Assembly (NCBI GenBank): GCA_026225945.1 | Contig: JAMJFZ010000818.1 | Span: 6,189,501-6,253,500 of the forward strand | Origin: Cricetomys ansorgei | Lineage: Eukaryota > Chordata > Mammalia > Rodentia > Nesomyidae | DNA: 64,000 nt | Reading direction: 5' to 3' | In this document: piece after piece, positions 43,331 through 52,984 of the stretch | Position numbering within the stretch: position 1 is the first letter of the stretch | Layout: each line of letters starts with the position of its first letter | Program-made: the position numbers and the translations under genes | The notes under the pieces: generated by a model | Told to the model about the DNA's origin: nothing | The model's input: the letters and a program-made list of their open reading frames with translations, nothing else | Database searches by the model: none

Positions 43331-43670
43331 TCAGCTACTCTAACAAAATACTAGGAACCGTATGGTTAGTAAACAACATTTATTTCTTACAGTTCTGGAC
43401 TGTAAGAAGTCTAGGATCAAGATGCTGGCAGGTAAAGGCTGACTTCATCTTAGGTGGTGTCTTCCTGTTGGTTTTCCACATGGTGGAGGGGATCAGACAT
43501 GTCTGTAGGCCTGTTTTGTCAAGATATTTCCACCTTTCTTAGTTAGTTTTCACTGTTGACTTGACACCTAGAATTATCTGAGAAGAGACTCTCAGTCAAG
43601 AAATTATCTGGGTCCCAAGGGCAGACAAAAGTGTCAGAGAACTCCCGCTTATACTCTAGCCTGTAGGATC
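43331..43670. mobile_element. Two MaLR LTR fragments in opposite orientation
   Basis: 43331-43530 reads reversed ('aacaaaatactaggaaccgt', 'catttatttcttacagttct'). 43538-43670 reads forward ('agttttcactgttgacttga', 'attatctgagaagagactct'). Confidence 0.55.
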
Positions 43671-44279
43671 TCTGCAAGAACATGAATCCAGACAACCATA
43701 TGCCATATCTAGGAGACCCTGCAGGCTCTGCATCTGCTGCTTCAGGCTCTGTGGGACCCTAAAAGTGCTTGTCCGTTGACTCCGTGGGGTTTGTTCTCCT
43801 GATGTCCTCGACCCCTCTGATCCCCAAAATCCCTCCTCCCCCTCTTCTGTGGGTTTCCCAGAGCTCTGCATGATGTTTGGCTCTGGGCCTCTGCATCTGT
43901 TCCCGTCCGCTGCCGGAGGAATCCTCTGGATGAAGATTGGGCTAGGTACCGATCTGATCTCCTGGACTTGGATAGCTCAGTCCATAGAGCAACGAACGCA
44001 AGCTTTCACACCAGCATGGCAAGTGTCCCACTAGCCACCTCCCCTCTGCCTGTTGTACAGCTCGGGGTGCTCCTGTGGACCACAGCTGTGTTATCCCACA
44101 GTCCCCACCCTGTTGGCAAGCCTCCTTGTCACCGTGTTCTTCGGCCACATGAGCTTCTGTGACTTGCTGTCTCGATTTCTGGCTCTCCTCTACCGTACAC
44201 CGTGTCTTTCTCTTATTGATGGTGTGCGTATTCATCGCCATTTCGTATATTACAGATGTTTCCCTGGACCATAACTTAT
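43671..44279. other. Probable L1-derived fragment (to about 43960) and unclassified sequence
   Basis: 'ccctcttctgtgggtttccc' and 'gatgtttggctctgggcctc' recall a common rodent L1-associated segment. 43970-44279 is not recognised. Confidence 0.35.
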
Positions 44280-44640
44280 ATTTTAACTTTGTCGTGCTGT
44301 TTTTCACCAGACTGGAGTTTTAAATTATGATGTACTTTGAAGCATCAATCTTTTCCCAAATGACATTAGCATATTATGCCTTGTTTAAGAAGGCCTTTCC
44401 TATCCCAAGGTTATAAACATATTTTAATTTTTTTCCCTCTAATACATCTGGAATTTATTATTTAATTTCTAAGCCATTCATCTATCTGCAGATTATTTGG
44501 CAAAGGGGCAGAGGAAAATGTAATTTTTTTTACAACTCTGCTAGCATACGATCAAATACTTATTGGATATTTATTTTATTCTCCACAATGTTTTGTCATA
44601 TGGCCCTAGCTATGGACTAATATCTAATCTATAGAGGGGG
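44280..44640 (-). mobile_element. Old L1M ORF2 fragment
   Basis: 'aaggcctttcctatcccaag', 'ctaatacatctggaatttat' and 'gatcaaatacttattggata' match the reversed L1M segment around the conserved 'caccatttattga' region. Confidence 0.6.
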
Positions 44641-44755
44641 GCATGCACGTGATTTAACACACGTGTGGAGTCAGAGGACAGCCATATTCAACGCAATGTC
44701 TACAGCTGTTTGCCACTGTATACAATCAGCTCAAAGACTTGTGGGTTTCCAAGCT
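44641..44755 (-). mobile_element. SINE fragment
   Basis: 'gtgtggagtcagaggacagc' marks the distal part of a reverse tRNA-derived SINE. No head remains. Confidence 0.45.
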
Positions 44756-45142
44756 GTAATGCTTTGTCTACTTGACTAAACCTGGAATCACCTGGGAAGA
44801 GAGTCTCAGTGAGGGATTGATTATCTATATCAAGTTAGCTTTGTGGGCATGTCTGTGGGAGACTGTTTTAATTAAGTTAATTGATGTAGGAACCCAGCCC
44901 AGCGTGGGTGGCACCATTCCCTAGGCAGGGTATCCTGAACTGCCTAAGAGTGGAGATATCAAGCTATTGATCGCAAGCAAGCTTAGCTGGAACTAGCTGG
45001 TTCAGGCTCCCATCCCCTTGATTTCCCTGCTATGGCGGACTGTATCCAGGTATTGCGAGCTACAATTAACCCTTTCTCTCCTAAGCTGCTTTTTGTCAGG
45101 GTATTTTATCACAGCAACAGAGATGAAACTAGAATATGATGA
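44756..45142 (+). mobile_element. MaLR-type LTR, full length
   Basis: 'gcttt gtctacttgactaaa' start, 'tgggcatgtctgtgggagac', 'cccagcgtgggtggcaccat', 'caattaaccctttctctcct', 'atcacagcaacagagatgaa'. Its first 85 bp recur at 45599-45684. Confidence 0.8.
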
Positions 45143-45144
45143 GT

Positions 45145-45285
45145 CTCCTGTCTCCCCACACACACGCCCAGGAGCACTGGTGTGACAGATGCGTGACTGT
45201 GCCTGGCTTTCCCTGGATTTGAACTCAGGTCTTTACCCTCGCACAGCAAGCACTTTACTCGTTGAGTCACCCCAATGCACTAGTT
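45145..45285 (-). mobile_element. Reverse tRNA-derived SINE, 5' half
   Basis: 'ttccctggatttgaactcag' and 'cttt actcgttgagtcaccc' (head complement). Confidence 0.6.
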
Positions 45286-45552
45286 TTTCCTTGTGTGTGG
45301 GCTATTGGCTCAGCTCTTGCTCATCGTTCTAATCATCTGCTTCCGCCCCCCCCCAGTCTGTCGTTTTCTACTGTGTTTTGTCTTCGGGTCCAGCGGGCTG
45401 TATATCTCCACCTGACTGAACTTTCTCATCAATGCAGATATTTCATACTCGTGGTATTGCTCATCTGGTAAAGACTTCTAATTTGCATCTCTATCTTCTA
45501 GCATATACTTTAGAGACAATAACATTTGAGTTCTTTAAAATGTTTTTCATTG
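45286..45552. other. Unique sequence
   Basis: Contains C9 near 45345. No gene recognised. Confidence 0.3.
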
Positions 45553-45804
45553 GGGCTGACAAAATGGCTCGCTGGGTAGAGGTGCTTGCTGCCAAGCCAT
45601 AATGCTTTCGTTGCCTACTTGACTAAACCTGGAATCACCTGAGAAGAGAGTCTCAGTGAGGGGTCATCTGTATCGAGTTAGCTTAAGTTCCATCCAGGGC
45701 CCATACAGTGAAGGGACAGAACTGGTTCCCACAAGTTGTCCTCCGACCTCCACAGGTGTGCGCTGTGGCACCAATGCACACGTACACTCTCACATGCACA
45801 CACA
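45553..45804 (+). mobile_element. tRNA-derived SINE carrying an 85-bp LTR piece
   Basis: Head 'ggggctgacaaaatggctcg' to 'gcttgctgccaagcc' is followed by the first 85 bp of a MaLR LTR (45599-45684). SINE text then resumes 'aagttccatccagggcccat' and 'cacaagttgtcctccgacct'. Either an inserted LTR lost its 3' part or a short segment was copied in. Confidence 0.7.
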
Positions 45805-45871
45805 CATAGATGATAGATAGATGATAGATAATAGATAGATAGATAGATAGATAGATAGATGATAGATAGAT

Positions 45872-45917
<46 letters not shown>

Positions 45918-46010
45918 CAGATGATAGATAGATAGATGATAGATAGACAGATGATAGATAGATGATAGATAGATAGATGATTGATAGATAGATAGATAGT
46001 AAATAAATGT
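45805..46010. repeat. (GATA)n array with GATGATAGATAG variants
   Basis: About 200 bp in the CA tail of the preceding SINE, like the array at 1975-2221. More interrupted (GATG and GACA variants), so probably older. Confidence 0.96.
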
Positions 46011-46338
46011 AGCAAATATTAAAATTTTTATTTCGTTTTTGCCAGAAAACAAGCCATATGTCTTTCATTTTTGCTACTGCTGGAATTTTCCTTGGTGTCT
46101 AATCCACAATGGATTTTCATAAAATCTGTTAGGAATTTGCATGCATGCTTTGGTGGGCTCTGGTCTCTGGGTGCTTCTGAGAGCACATGCATGATGTTGC
46201 CATTTGTAATGTGCTCCTTTGTGCCCTTCTCTGAGAACCTTGTGACTGTGACGACATCTTTACTGATTTGTTTATATTACTGTGAATGTTGTCCTGTGTA
46301 CTTCAAAGATGAAGCAAGGTATGAAAACTGTAGAGCAG
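46011..46338. other. Unique sequence
   Basis: No repeat or gene recognised; AT-rich at its left end. Confidence 0.35.
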
Positions 46339-46341
46339 CTG

Positions 46342-46372
<31 letters not shown>

Positions 46373-46882
46373 CGTGTGTGTGTGTGCTCATGTGTGTGCT
46401 AGTGTGTGTATGTGCGTTCATGTGTGTATGTGTGTGTGTGTGCTCGTGTGTGTGCTCGTGTGTGTGTGTGTGCTCATGTGTGTATGTGTGTGTGTGGTCA
46501 TGTGTGTGCTAGTGTGTGTGTATGTGCGTTCATGTGTGTGTGTGTGTGCTCCTGTGTGTACTAGTGTGTGAGTGTGTGTGTGTGCTCATGTGTGTATGTG
46601 TGTGTATGCTCATGTGTGTGCTCGTGTGTATGTGTGTGTGTGCGCTTGTGTGTGTGTGTGCTCATGTGTGTGCTTGTGTGTGTGTGTGCATGTGTGTGTG
46701 TATGTGTGTGCTAGTGTGTGTGTGTGCTCATGTGTGTATGTGTGTGTGCTCATGTGTGTGCTCGTGTGTATGTGTGTGTGCGCTTGTGTGTGTGTGTGCT
46801 CATGTGTGTGCTCGTGTGTGTGTGTGTGCATGTGTGTGTGTGTGTGCATGTATGTGTGTGTGTGTATGTGTGTGCTCGTGTG
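46339..46882. repeat. (GT)n array with GCTCATG/GCTCGTG markers
   Basis: About 540 bp. The marker CTCGTGTGTATGTG recurs at 46621 and 46761 (140 bp) with the same following text, showing block duplication. Cys-Val open frames are artefacts. Confidence 0.95.
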
Positions 46883-47000
46883 TTGGTGCAAGTTTGATTA
46901 GATGTGTGTGCACGTACCTCCATGACTGGCTTTTTTACATGGATGCTAAGGCTCTGATCTCTTGTGGGTGCCAACTGAGCCATTGCTCAGCCCAGGCAGC
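46883..47000 (-). mobile_element. Reverse SINE head remnant
   Basis: 'gctctgatctcttgtgggtg' and 'aactgagccattgctcagcc'. The GT array would be its tail. Confidence 0.5.
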
Positions 47001-47149
47001 TCCTCTTTGTTCGTTTCAAAGCTGTAACCCTTAAATCCTGTTGTCCCTTCAATCTGTTATTACATGTATTTATGTATTTATTTATGTGTGTCCCACTGCA
47101 ACAGACTCAGTTGAATTTAATTCTTATCCCCTATCTATCTATCAATCTA
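47001..47149. other. Unique AT-rich spacer
   Basis: TATTTATGTATTTATTTATG and CTATCTATCTATC words; no gene. Confidence 0.3.
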
Positions 47150-47272
47150 TGTAGGATTTTTTATGAGACGGTGTGGTCCAGGCTGGCCTTGAACTCACCA
47201 TGTAGCTGAGGATGACTTTGACCTGCCCCTCCTCCCTGCTCTTCTGAGGCATGCGCCAGCATCCTGAGCCTG
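47150..47272 (-). mobile_element. B1 SINE
   Basis: 'gagacggtgtggtccaggct', 'ggccttgaactcaccatgta' and 'cttctgaggcatgcgccagc'. Confidence 0.8.
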
Positions 47273-47695
47273 AATTCTTTCCTCATTAACCGTGTCTTGG
47301 AGCATAGTGATAGTCTGAGGTCCTGGGTGGGGGAGGGGTGGCACCTTTAGAACTTCAACATGTCTACTTGCAGGGCGAGTATCAGCCTGTCGCAAAGGGT
47401 GCCACCTGCCATCCCCGTTCCTTCCTGGCTCCTCGCTCTTCCTGGTCCATGTGCACCCTTTATTAGTTATTTCATTAAAGGACTGTGGGGCCTGGGAACT
47501 TTCCGAGTCTTTAACTGTGAGGCAAATCTTTCCCCCCATTTTTCCAACACTTGTGTCATTGTTTAGCTAAACATAGAATCCTAATTACAAACTTAATTTT
47601 CCTCAGAACTATAAATCTATCACCATTGACTTCTTGCAGCTGAGATTGTTAATGGCTGCCTCTTATTCTTTCTATTGTTTTGGGGTTTTTTTGTT
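47273..47695. other. Unique sequence
   Basis: A 114-codon minus-strand frame (47195-47539) overlaps the B1 and is not considered real. Confidence 0.35.
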
Positions 47696-47908
47696 TGTGG
47701 GGGGGTGGTGTTTGTTTGAGACAGGGTCTCCTGTAGGCCAGGCTCCCCTTCAACTCACTATATAACCCAAAATGAACTTTAACCCCTCATCCTTCTGCCT
47801 CCACTCCCACCCCTCTGGATGACAATTGGTTTATGGGTGCTGAGGATGGAACCCAGAGCTTCCTGTTGCTAGGCAGGCGTCTACCCACTGAGCTCTATCC
47901 ACAGCTTC
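47696..47908 (-). mobile_element. B4 SINE (B1 + ID), reverse
   Basis: 'gagacagggtctcctgtagg' B1 part followed by an ID complement 'tgaggatggaacccagagct', 'ttgctaggcaggcgtctacc', 'cactgagctctatccacagc'. Confidence 0.82.
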
Positions 47909-48149
47909 TGTATTCTGCTCTGCAGATGGCATATCTCTGCAAGCTGTGGGGACTTTCCCTAGCTTTTCCCACGGAGGCACATAGATGGCCCTGTCCAATC
48001 TTTTAGCTCAGTAACTTAGTCATAAGCTATGTCTACTCATGAGGTTGGTCCACCTGCAGTTTCTTCTCTGTGTGCTTTAGTGGCATCTCCCACTTCCCTT
48101 AGCTGGGGGTGTGAAGCACACATATCTTTGGGGATGTTTTACTTTGCTT
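47909..48149. other. Unique sequence
   Basis: No feature recognised. Confidence 0.3.
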
Positions 48150-48253
48150 TTGTGTGTTTGTCTAATTGGTTTTGGCACCATCTCATGTAGCCCAGGATAG
48201 CCTAGAATTCTCTAAATACTAAAGGATGACCTTGAACTCCTAATCCTACTCCC
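48150..48253 (-). mobile_element. B1 SINE, truncated
   Basis: 'catctcatgtagcccaggat' and 'aaaggatgaccttgaactcc'. It stops where array E begins. Confidence 0.65.
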
Positions 48254-48371
48254 TAATCCCCCAGTGAGGGGCTGGGGGTGTGGCTCAGTGGTAGAGCACC
48301 TGCCTAGAATCCCCCAGTGAGGGGCTGGGGTGTGGCTCAGTGGTAAAGCACCTGCCTAGAATCCTCTAGTA
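48254..48371 (+). repeat. ID-derived 52-bp tandem array E (about 2.3 units)
   Basis: The array opens in mid-unit (AATCCCCCAGTGAGG at about 48255). Full units start at 48268 and 48321. Same junction and consensus as array A. Confidence 0.93.
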
Positions 48372-48470
48372 GGTGGCTGAGAGCCTGGCTCAACAGTAGA
48401 GTGCTTTCCTAGCAAGTACAAGGCCCTGAGTTCAGTCCCCAGTACTGCAAAGGAATAAAAAAAAAACCAG
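48372..48470 (+). mobile_element. Terminal full-length ID element of array E
   Basis: After the second unit: 'gagcctggctcaacagtaga', 'gctttcctagcaagtacaag', 'gccctgagttcagtccccag', 'tactgc', then an A10 tail. It is a canonical but clearly diverged ID. Confidence 0.85.
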
Positions 48471-48479
48471 GTGGACAAA

Positions 48480-48960
48480 ATTCCTTGTAATTCTGAAATA
48501 CACCCTTAGGGTGAGCGAGCCATGCTTGACTCGTTCTCTGGAAAAGGAAGCGTTTGGTGTCGGAGCTGTGATTAAATGGATCCCCGCGTCAGCGACAGAA
48601 ACAAGCGCATTAGGGATGGCGCACGCGCGTTAGGGACGGCGCATCAGCCCCAGCTGTGTGCGACCTCGTTTTACTGCCCTGTGCCGTGACCTCAGCGCTA
48701 CTTAAGTGGAGTTGGTGTGTTCTTTATTGCACTTACCCTATCTTTCCCCCACGGATGCCCATATTTCGTGCCACACTCCCCGTCTCTCGTCAGCCACCGT
48801 CCATTACTGTCATCCTGTCACCGCCTGGCGTCATCGCCTGGCGTCCTTGCAGTGGGTGCCAAATGGAGTTGTCCTGGTTAAATAAACTGAGTGAGACTGA
48901 GCTGCAGAGGAGAAACTAAATTCCAAATATCCGAAAGGAGCCGACAGTAACTAGGTATTA
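48480..48960. promoter_or_regulatory. CpG-bearing unique segment with NRF1-like and CRE-like sites
   Basis: CpG frequency is clearly higher than in the flanks at 48530-48850. A 20-bp tandem duplication (48605-48624 and 48625-48644) creates at its junction GCGCACGCGC (48619-48628), a near-consensus NRF1 site. A 13-bp duplication (48822-48834, 48835-48847) contains TGGCGTCA. It could be a promoter or enhancer. No transcript start or open gene is evident. Confidence 0.35.
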
Positions 48961-49149
48961 AGGTGTGCTAGTTATTAATGTAGAATACTGTACTGGGACC
49001 AGGACCCACCCTGGGAAACCGGAAATCATCATTGGCGTCTCTGGGAACTCCGCTTTCTCCACTGTGGTGTGTGGCTGTGTTTCCCATTCGTCCTTCTGTG
49101 ATGAACTTTTATTTCCAGCTGCCTAACTGCAGACATAAAGATTAGGTTT
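48961..49149. other. Unique sequence
   Basis: No feature recognised. Confidence 0.3.
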
Positions 49150-49490
49150 TTGTGAGGGGGAGGGACTGGGGCTCAGTAGGTAGAGCTCTGTAGATGAGAG
49201 TGTGAGGCTCTGAGTTCGGATCCCTAGGACCCGTGTGAAGCTGGACGTGGTAGCATGTATCTGTAATCTCAGTGCTTCCCTGGCAAGGTGGGAATCCCCG
49301 GAAGCTTTCGGCTGCTTGGCCCATCATGCACTGCAGTGAACGATAAAGAGACTCTGTCTCTAACAAGGTGAAGTTGAGGACCAGCACCCAAAGTTGGTCT
49401 CTGACCTCCACATGCATGCAGTGGCATGTGCATGCCTGCACATGCACACACATACACCACACACACACATCATACACACAAAATAAAACA
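49150..49490 (+). mobile_element. Long tRNA-derived SINE
   Basis: 'ggactggggctcagtaggta', 'ggctctgagttcggatccct', 'gaagctggacgtggtagcat', 'tctctgacctccacatgcat', and a CA tail ending 'aaaataaaac'. Confidence 0.82.
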
Positions 49491-49684
49491 TTTCACGATA
49501 TGGTTAATCTCACATCATCGGTCCTCAGCTTTGGCGGCAGGAAAGTAAATGGATCCTGGCCATTCAGTTACTCGTCAGACCTGAGAGAGTTCACCCAACC
49601 ATGCCAGAAGATCGCTCTCTAGTCCACAAAGTTCAAATGGTTCTAGAACCTTCCTTACAAGGTCATTTTAAGGACGAAATGAAA
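49491..49684. other. Unique sequence
   Basis: No feature recognised. Confidence 0.3.
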
Positions 49685-49795
49685 CTGAGTGTGCTAGCAC
49701 ACACCCATATCACAGTTCCTCAGAAGCCAAGGTGGGAGAATTACAAGTCCAAAGTCAGCCTGTTCTGCATAGCTAGTTCCAGGCCTGATACACAC
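49685..49795 (+). mobile_element. B1-like SINE
   Basis: 'gagtgtgctagcacacaccc', 'cctcagaagccaaggtggga', 'gtcagcctgttctgcatagc'. Diverged. Confidence 0.65.
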
Positions 49796-49990
49796 ACCAC
49801 ACCACACACACACACACACACACACCACACACTTACACAACATACACACCCAACACACCATACACACACACACAGCTCAGTCTCTCTGGCACTCATATAA
49901 GAGTGGAAGGAGAGAACAGGATCCAGGAAGTTGTCTTCTGACCTCCACATCCATGTCATGGACACGCACACGTTCAGTTATGATAAGTGT
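49790..49990 (+). repeat. (CA)n with CACCA variants and SINE tail
   Basis: CA/ACACC to 49875, then 'gagtggaaggagagaacagg' and 'agttgtcttctgacctccac', the 3' half of a SINE. Confidence 0.8.
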
Positions 49991-50169
49991 GTTTGTTCGA
50001 TTCCTGTGCTCTTGAGTCTTAGAGCCCCAGGTATCCGCTGAGTCACAGGGATCAGGTTGTGCAATTTCCCAAACAGCTGTGTTGTTTTACACCTGCCTCA
50101 CCTTGCTCTGTGTGACTGTTCAGTTGCCACACAGCTCACACACTGGAGTTTTAAATCTTCACCGTGCTA
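49991..50169. other. Unique sequence
   Basis: No feature recognised. Confidence 0.3.
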
Positions 50170-51389
50170 AATGATGTGTGTGTGTGTGTGTCTGTGCCTG
50201 TGTGTGTGTGCCTGTATGTGTGTGTCTGTGCCTGTGTGCCTCTGTGTGTGTGTCTGTGTGTGCCTGTGTGTGTGTGCCTGTGTGTGTGTCTGTGTGTGCC
50301 TGTGTGTGTGTGCCTGTGTGTGTGTCTATGTGTGTGTGCCTGTGTGTGTGCCTGTGTGTGTGTGTGTCTGTGCCTGTGTGCCTCTGTGTGTGTGTCTGTG
50401 CCTGTGTGCCTCTGTGTGTGTACCTGTGTGTGTGTCTATGTGTGTGTGCCTGTGTGTGTGTATGTCTGTGCCTGTGTGTGTGTGCCTGTATGTGTGTGTT
50501 TGTGCCTGTGTGCCTCTGTGTGTATGTCTGTGTGTGACTGTGTGTGTGTGCCTGTGTGTCTGTGTGTGTCTGTGCCTGTGTGCCTCTGTGTGTGTGCCTG
50601 TGTGTGTGCTTGTGTGTGTGTCTGTGTGTGCCTGTGTGTGTGTCTGTGTGTGTGCTTATGTATGTCTCTGTGTGTGTGTCTATGTGTGTGTGTCTCTGTG
50701 TGTGCCTGTGTGTGTGTCTGTGTGTGTGCTTATGTATGTCTCTGTGTGTGTCTCTGTGTGTGCCTGTGTGTGTGTCTGTGTGTGTGCTTATGTATGTCTC
50801 TGTGTGTGTGTCTATGTGTGTGTGTCTCTGTGTGTGCCTGTGTGTGTGTCTGTGTGTGTGCTTATGTATGTCTCTGTGTGTGTGTCTATGTGTGTGTGTC
50901 TCTGTGTGTGCCTGTGTGTGTGTCTGTGTGTGTGCTTATGTATGTCTCTGTGTGTGTGTCTATGTGTGTGTGTCTCTGTGTGTGCCTGTGTGTGTGTCTG
51001 TGTGTGTGCTTATGTATGTCTCTGTGTGTGTGTCTATGTGTGTGTGTCTCTGTGTGTGCCTGTGTGTGTGTCTGTGTGTGTGCTTATGTATGTCTCTGTG
51101 TGTGTATCTGTGTGTGTATGTGTGTGTATGTGTGTGTATGTGTGTCTGTGAGTGTGTGTGTGTTTGTCTGTGTGTGTGTCTATGTGTGTGTCTGTGTGTG
51201 TCTCTGTGTGTGTCTGTGTGTGCTCGTGTCTGTGTGTGTGCCTGTATGTGTATGTGTCTGTATGTGTATCTGTGTGTGCGAGTGTGTGTGTGCCTGTCTG
51301 TGTATATGTGTCTCTGTGTGTGTGGGTCTATGTGTGTGTCTGTGTCTGTGTGTGTGTTTGTGTATGCGTTGTCTGTGTGTGTGTGTGTG

Positions 51390-51424
<35 letters not shown>

Positions 51425-51470
51425 CTGTGAGTCTGTGTGTGTCCATGTGTCTGTGTGTGTGTATGTGTGG
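50170..51470. repeat. 1.3-kb (GT)n-derived array with 74-bp higher-order repeat
   Basis: TG repeats punctuated by CC, CT and CTTATGTATG. The marker CTTATGTATGTCTCTG starts at 50655, 50729, 50787, 50861, 50935, 51009 and 51083: spacings 74, 58, 74, 74, 74, 74. Left and right flanks are less ordered. Frames of up to 494 codons (Cys, Val, Leu, Ser) exist in all plus-strand frames and are not genes. Confidence 0.97.
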
Positions 51471-51752
51471 GTACATGTATGCCACAGCGTGTATTGGAGA
51501 TCAGAAGACAGCTTTGTATGCTGGTTCGTACTTCCCACCTTGTCTGAGGCTGAGTCTCTTGTTTGTTGTTGCATATACCAGTCTGCTGGTCCAAGAGCGT
51601 CCCGAGATCTGTTTGTCTCACACTCCCATCTCACTGGAGGAGCACTGAGCTTACAGATGCACACTATCATGGGCTCTGAGGATTTGAACTTGGGTCCTTG
51701 TTCTTGCACAGCAAGCATCTTCCCCACTGAGCTGTCTCACCAGCCCCCCACC
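51471..51752 (-). mobile_element. Long tRNA-derived SINE, reverse
   Basis: 'gtattggagatcagaagaca', 'cttgtctgaggctgagtctc', 'gaacttgggtccttgttctt', 'cactgagctgtctcaccagc'. The GT array is its tail. Confidence 0.75.
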
Positions 51753-51758
51753 CCCGCC

Positions 51759-51838
51759 AGTTGTACTTTGCATAGCCCCACCCCTGGAGTTGTAATTTGC
51801 ATGGCCCCACAGTGGTGTTGTAATTTGCATGGCCCAAT
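51759..51838. repeat. Three 28-29-bp repeats each with an octamer-like site
   Basis: TTGTACTTTGCAT at 51761, TTGTAATTTGCAT at 51790 and 51818. Units 2 and 3 contain exact ATTTGCAT (51795-51802, 51823-51830), the POU octamer. Unit 1 has CTTTGCAT (51766-51773). Confidence 0.8.
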
Positions 51839-51844
51839 GACAAA

Positions 51845-52155
51845 TGGCATGGAGCAGTTTCGCCTGCATTTATTGGCCATTTGTGACTCTTCTTTTCTGA
51901 AATGCCTGTTTAAACCTTTGCACATTTTTTATTGGGTTATTCATCCTTAAAGCTTTTATGTGAACAGTATTTTGTCAGCTGTATGTCTTGAAACTATTTT
52001 CTCCAAGTGTACAGTCTCCCTATTCATATTATTAGTAACATTTCTGATATGCAATTGCTTATTTTGATGAATTTCTTCCCCAAATTGTGGCTCGGTGCTT
52101 TCTGGAGTGTTCTGAGATAATCTTTGCAAATCTTGTAATTACAGAGATAGTTTTA
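51845..52155 (-). mobile_element. L1M ORF2, segment 1 of a split copy
   Basis: 'tttattggccatttgtgact', 'gaaatgcctgtttaaacctt', 'ttgcacattttttattgggt' and 'cagtattttgtcagctgtat' match reversed L1M ORF2. It continues after SINE insertions to 54030. Confidence 0.85.
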
Positions 52156-52270
52156 TGCCAGGTGTGATGGTGCACACACTGGTAATCCCAGCATTCAGGA
52201 GACGGGGCAGGTGAATGGGGAGATGGAAGCCATCCTGGGCCAAATAGAGAGGCCTCCTCTCAAACACACA
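52156..52270 (+). mobile_element. B1 SINE inserted in L1M
   Basis: 'gccaggtgtgatggtgcaca', 'ggtaatcccagcattcagga', 'agccatcctgggccaaatag'. Confidence 0.82.
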
Positions 52271-52329
52271 GTTAAAGTCTTCCGTTTTCTTCCTGGGAAA
52301 TTGTAGCTTTGTGTTTGACTGCTAAGCCT

Positions 52330-52640
52330 GCAATCTGGGGCTGCTTAGGAGATGTCTGTCAATCATGTGCTTGCAATACGAGGTCCTGAGTAGGGTCCTC
52401 AGCAGCATGTAAAAGCTGGGCCTGCAGAAGCAGAGACAAGAGGAGCCTCATCAGCCAACCAGCCTAGCCAATGAGTAAGCTCCAGATTTAGTAACAGACC
52501 CTGTCTCAAAAACTAAAGAAATTGGGCAGGAGAGTGGCTCGGTTTTCACACACAGGCACATACATGTGTACACATGCACACACACACACACATGCACACT
52601 CACACATGCACACATGCCTGCACACACATGCACACACCAA
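52330..52640 (+). mobile_element. Long tRNA-derived SINE inserted in L1M
   Basis: 'ctgggcctgcagaagcagag', 'agccaaccagcctagccaat', 'gtaacagaccctgtctcaaa', and a CA/GCACA tail. The stretch 52271-52325 on its left is L1M text. Confidence 0.78.
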
Positions 52641-52644
52641 AACC

Positions 52645-52975
52645 TAAAGCCTTGGCTTACATTGCTTTGTGTCCAATAGGAGTTGTGAATTGAGGTTCAA
52701 TTTCCCCTGTGGATATGCGCTTGCTTCAACTCCCAGTTTGAAAAGCCTTCTCTTATGGGCACTAAATGCCCTTGTCAAAAAATTAATCAACTCTATAAAT
52801 ATAGATTCACTTTCAGACTCACCATAATAACTGATAATGGCTTCTCCATCTGCTTTCTCCACTTACTATTTAGCCTGACCCCCAAACCACACTCACTATA
52901 TCGTGATTAGTGTGGCATCCCAGCAGCCCTTGAAATCAAGTCAGATAAGTCCCTCAGTTTTATCCCTCTGGCTCT
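52645..52975 (-). mobile_element. L1M ORF2, segment 2
   Basis: 'attgaggttcaatttcccct', 'cactaaatgcccttgtcaaa' and 'aaattaatcaactctataaa' continue the reversed L1 order of segment 1. Confidence 0.7.
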
Positions 52976-52984
52976 GCAGAGTCT

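Noticed and set aside
50164..51950. Open frames of 326-494 codons rich in Cys, Val, Leu and Ser
   Set aside because: They are translations of (TG)n with CT/CC variants. All three plus-strand frames are open at once and no domain is present. The same applies to the GT/CA frames at 7.5, 11.4, 22.7, 31.4, 33.8, 46.4 and 61.8 kb.
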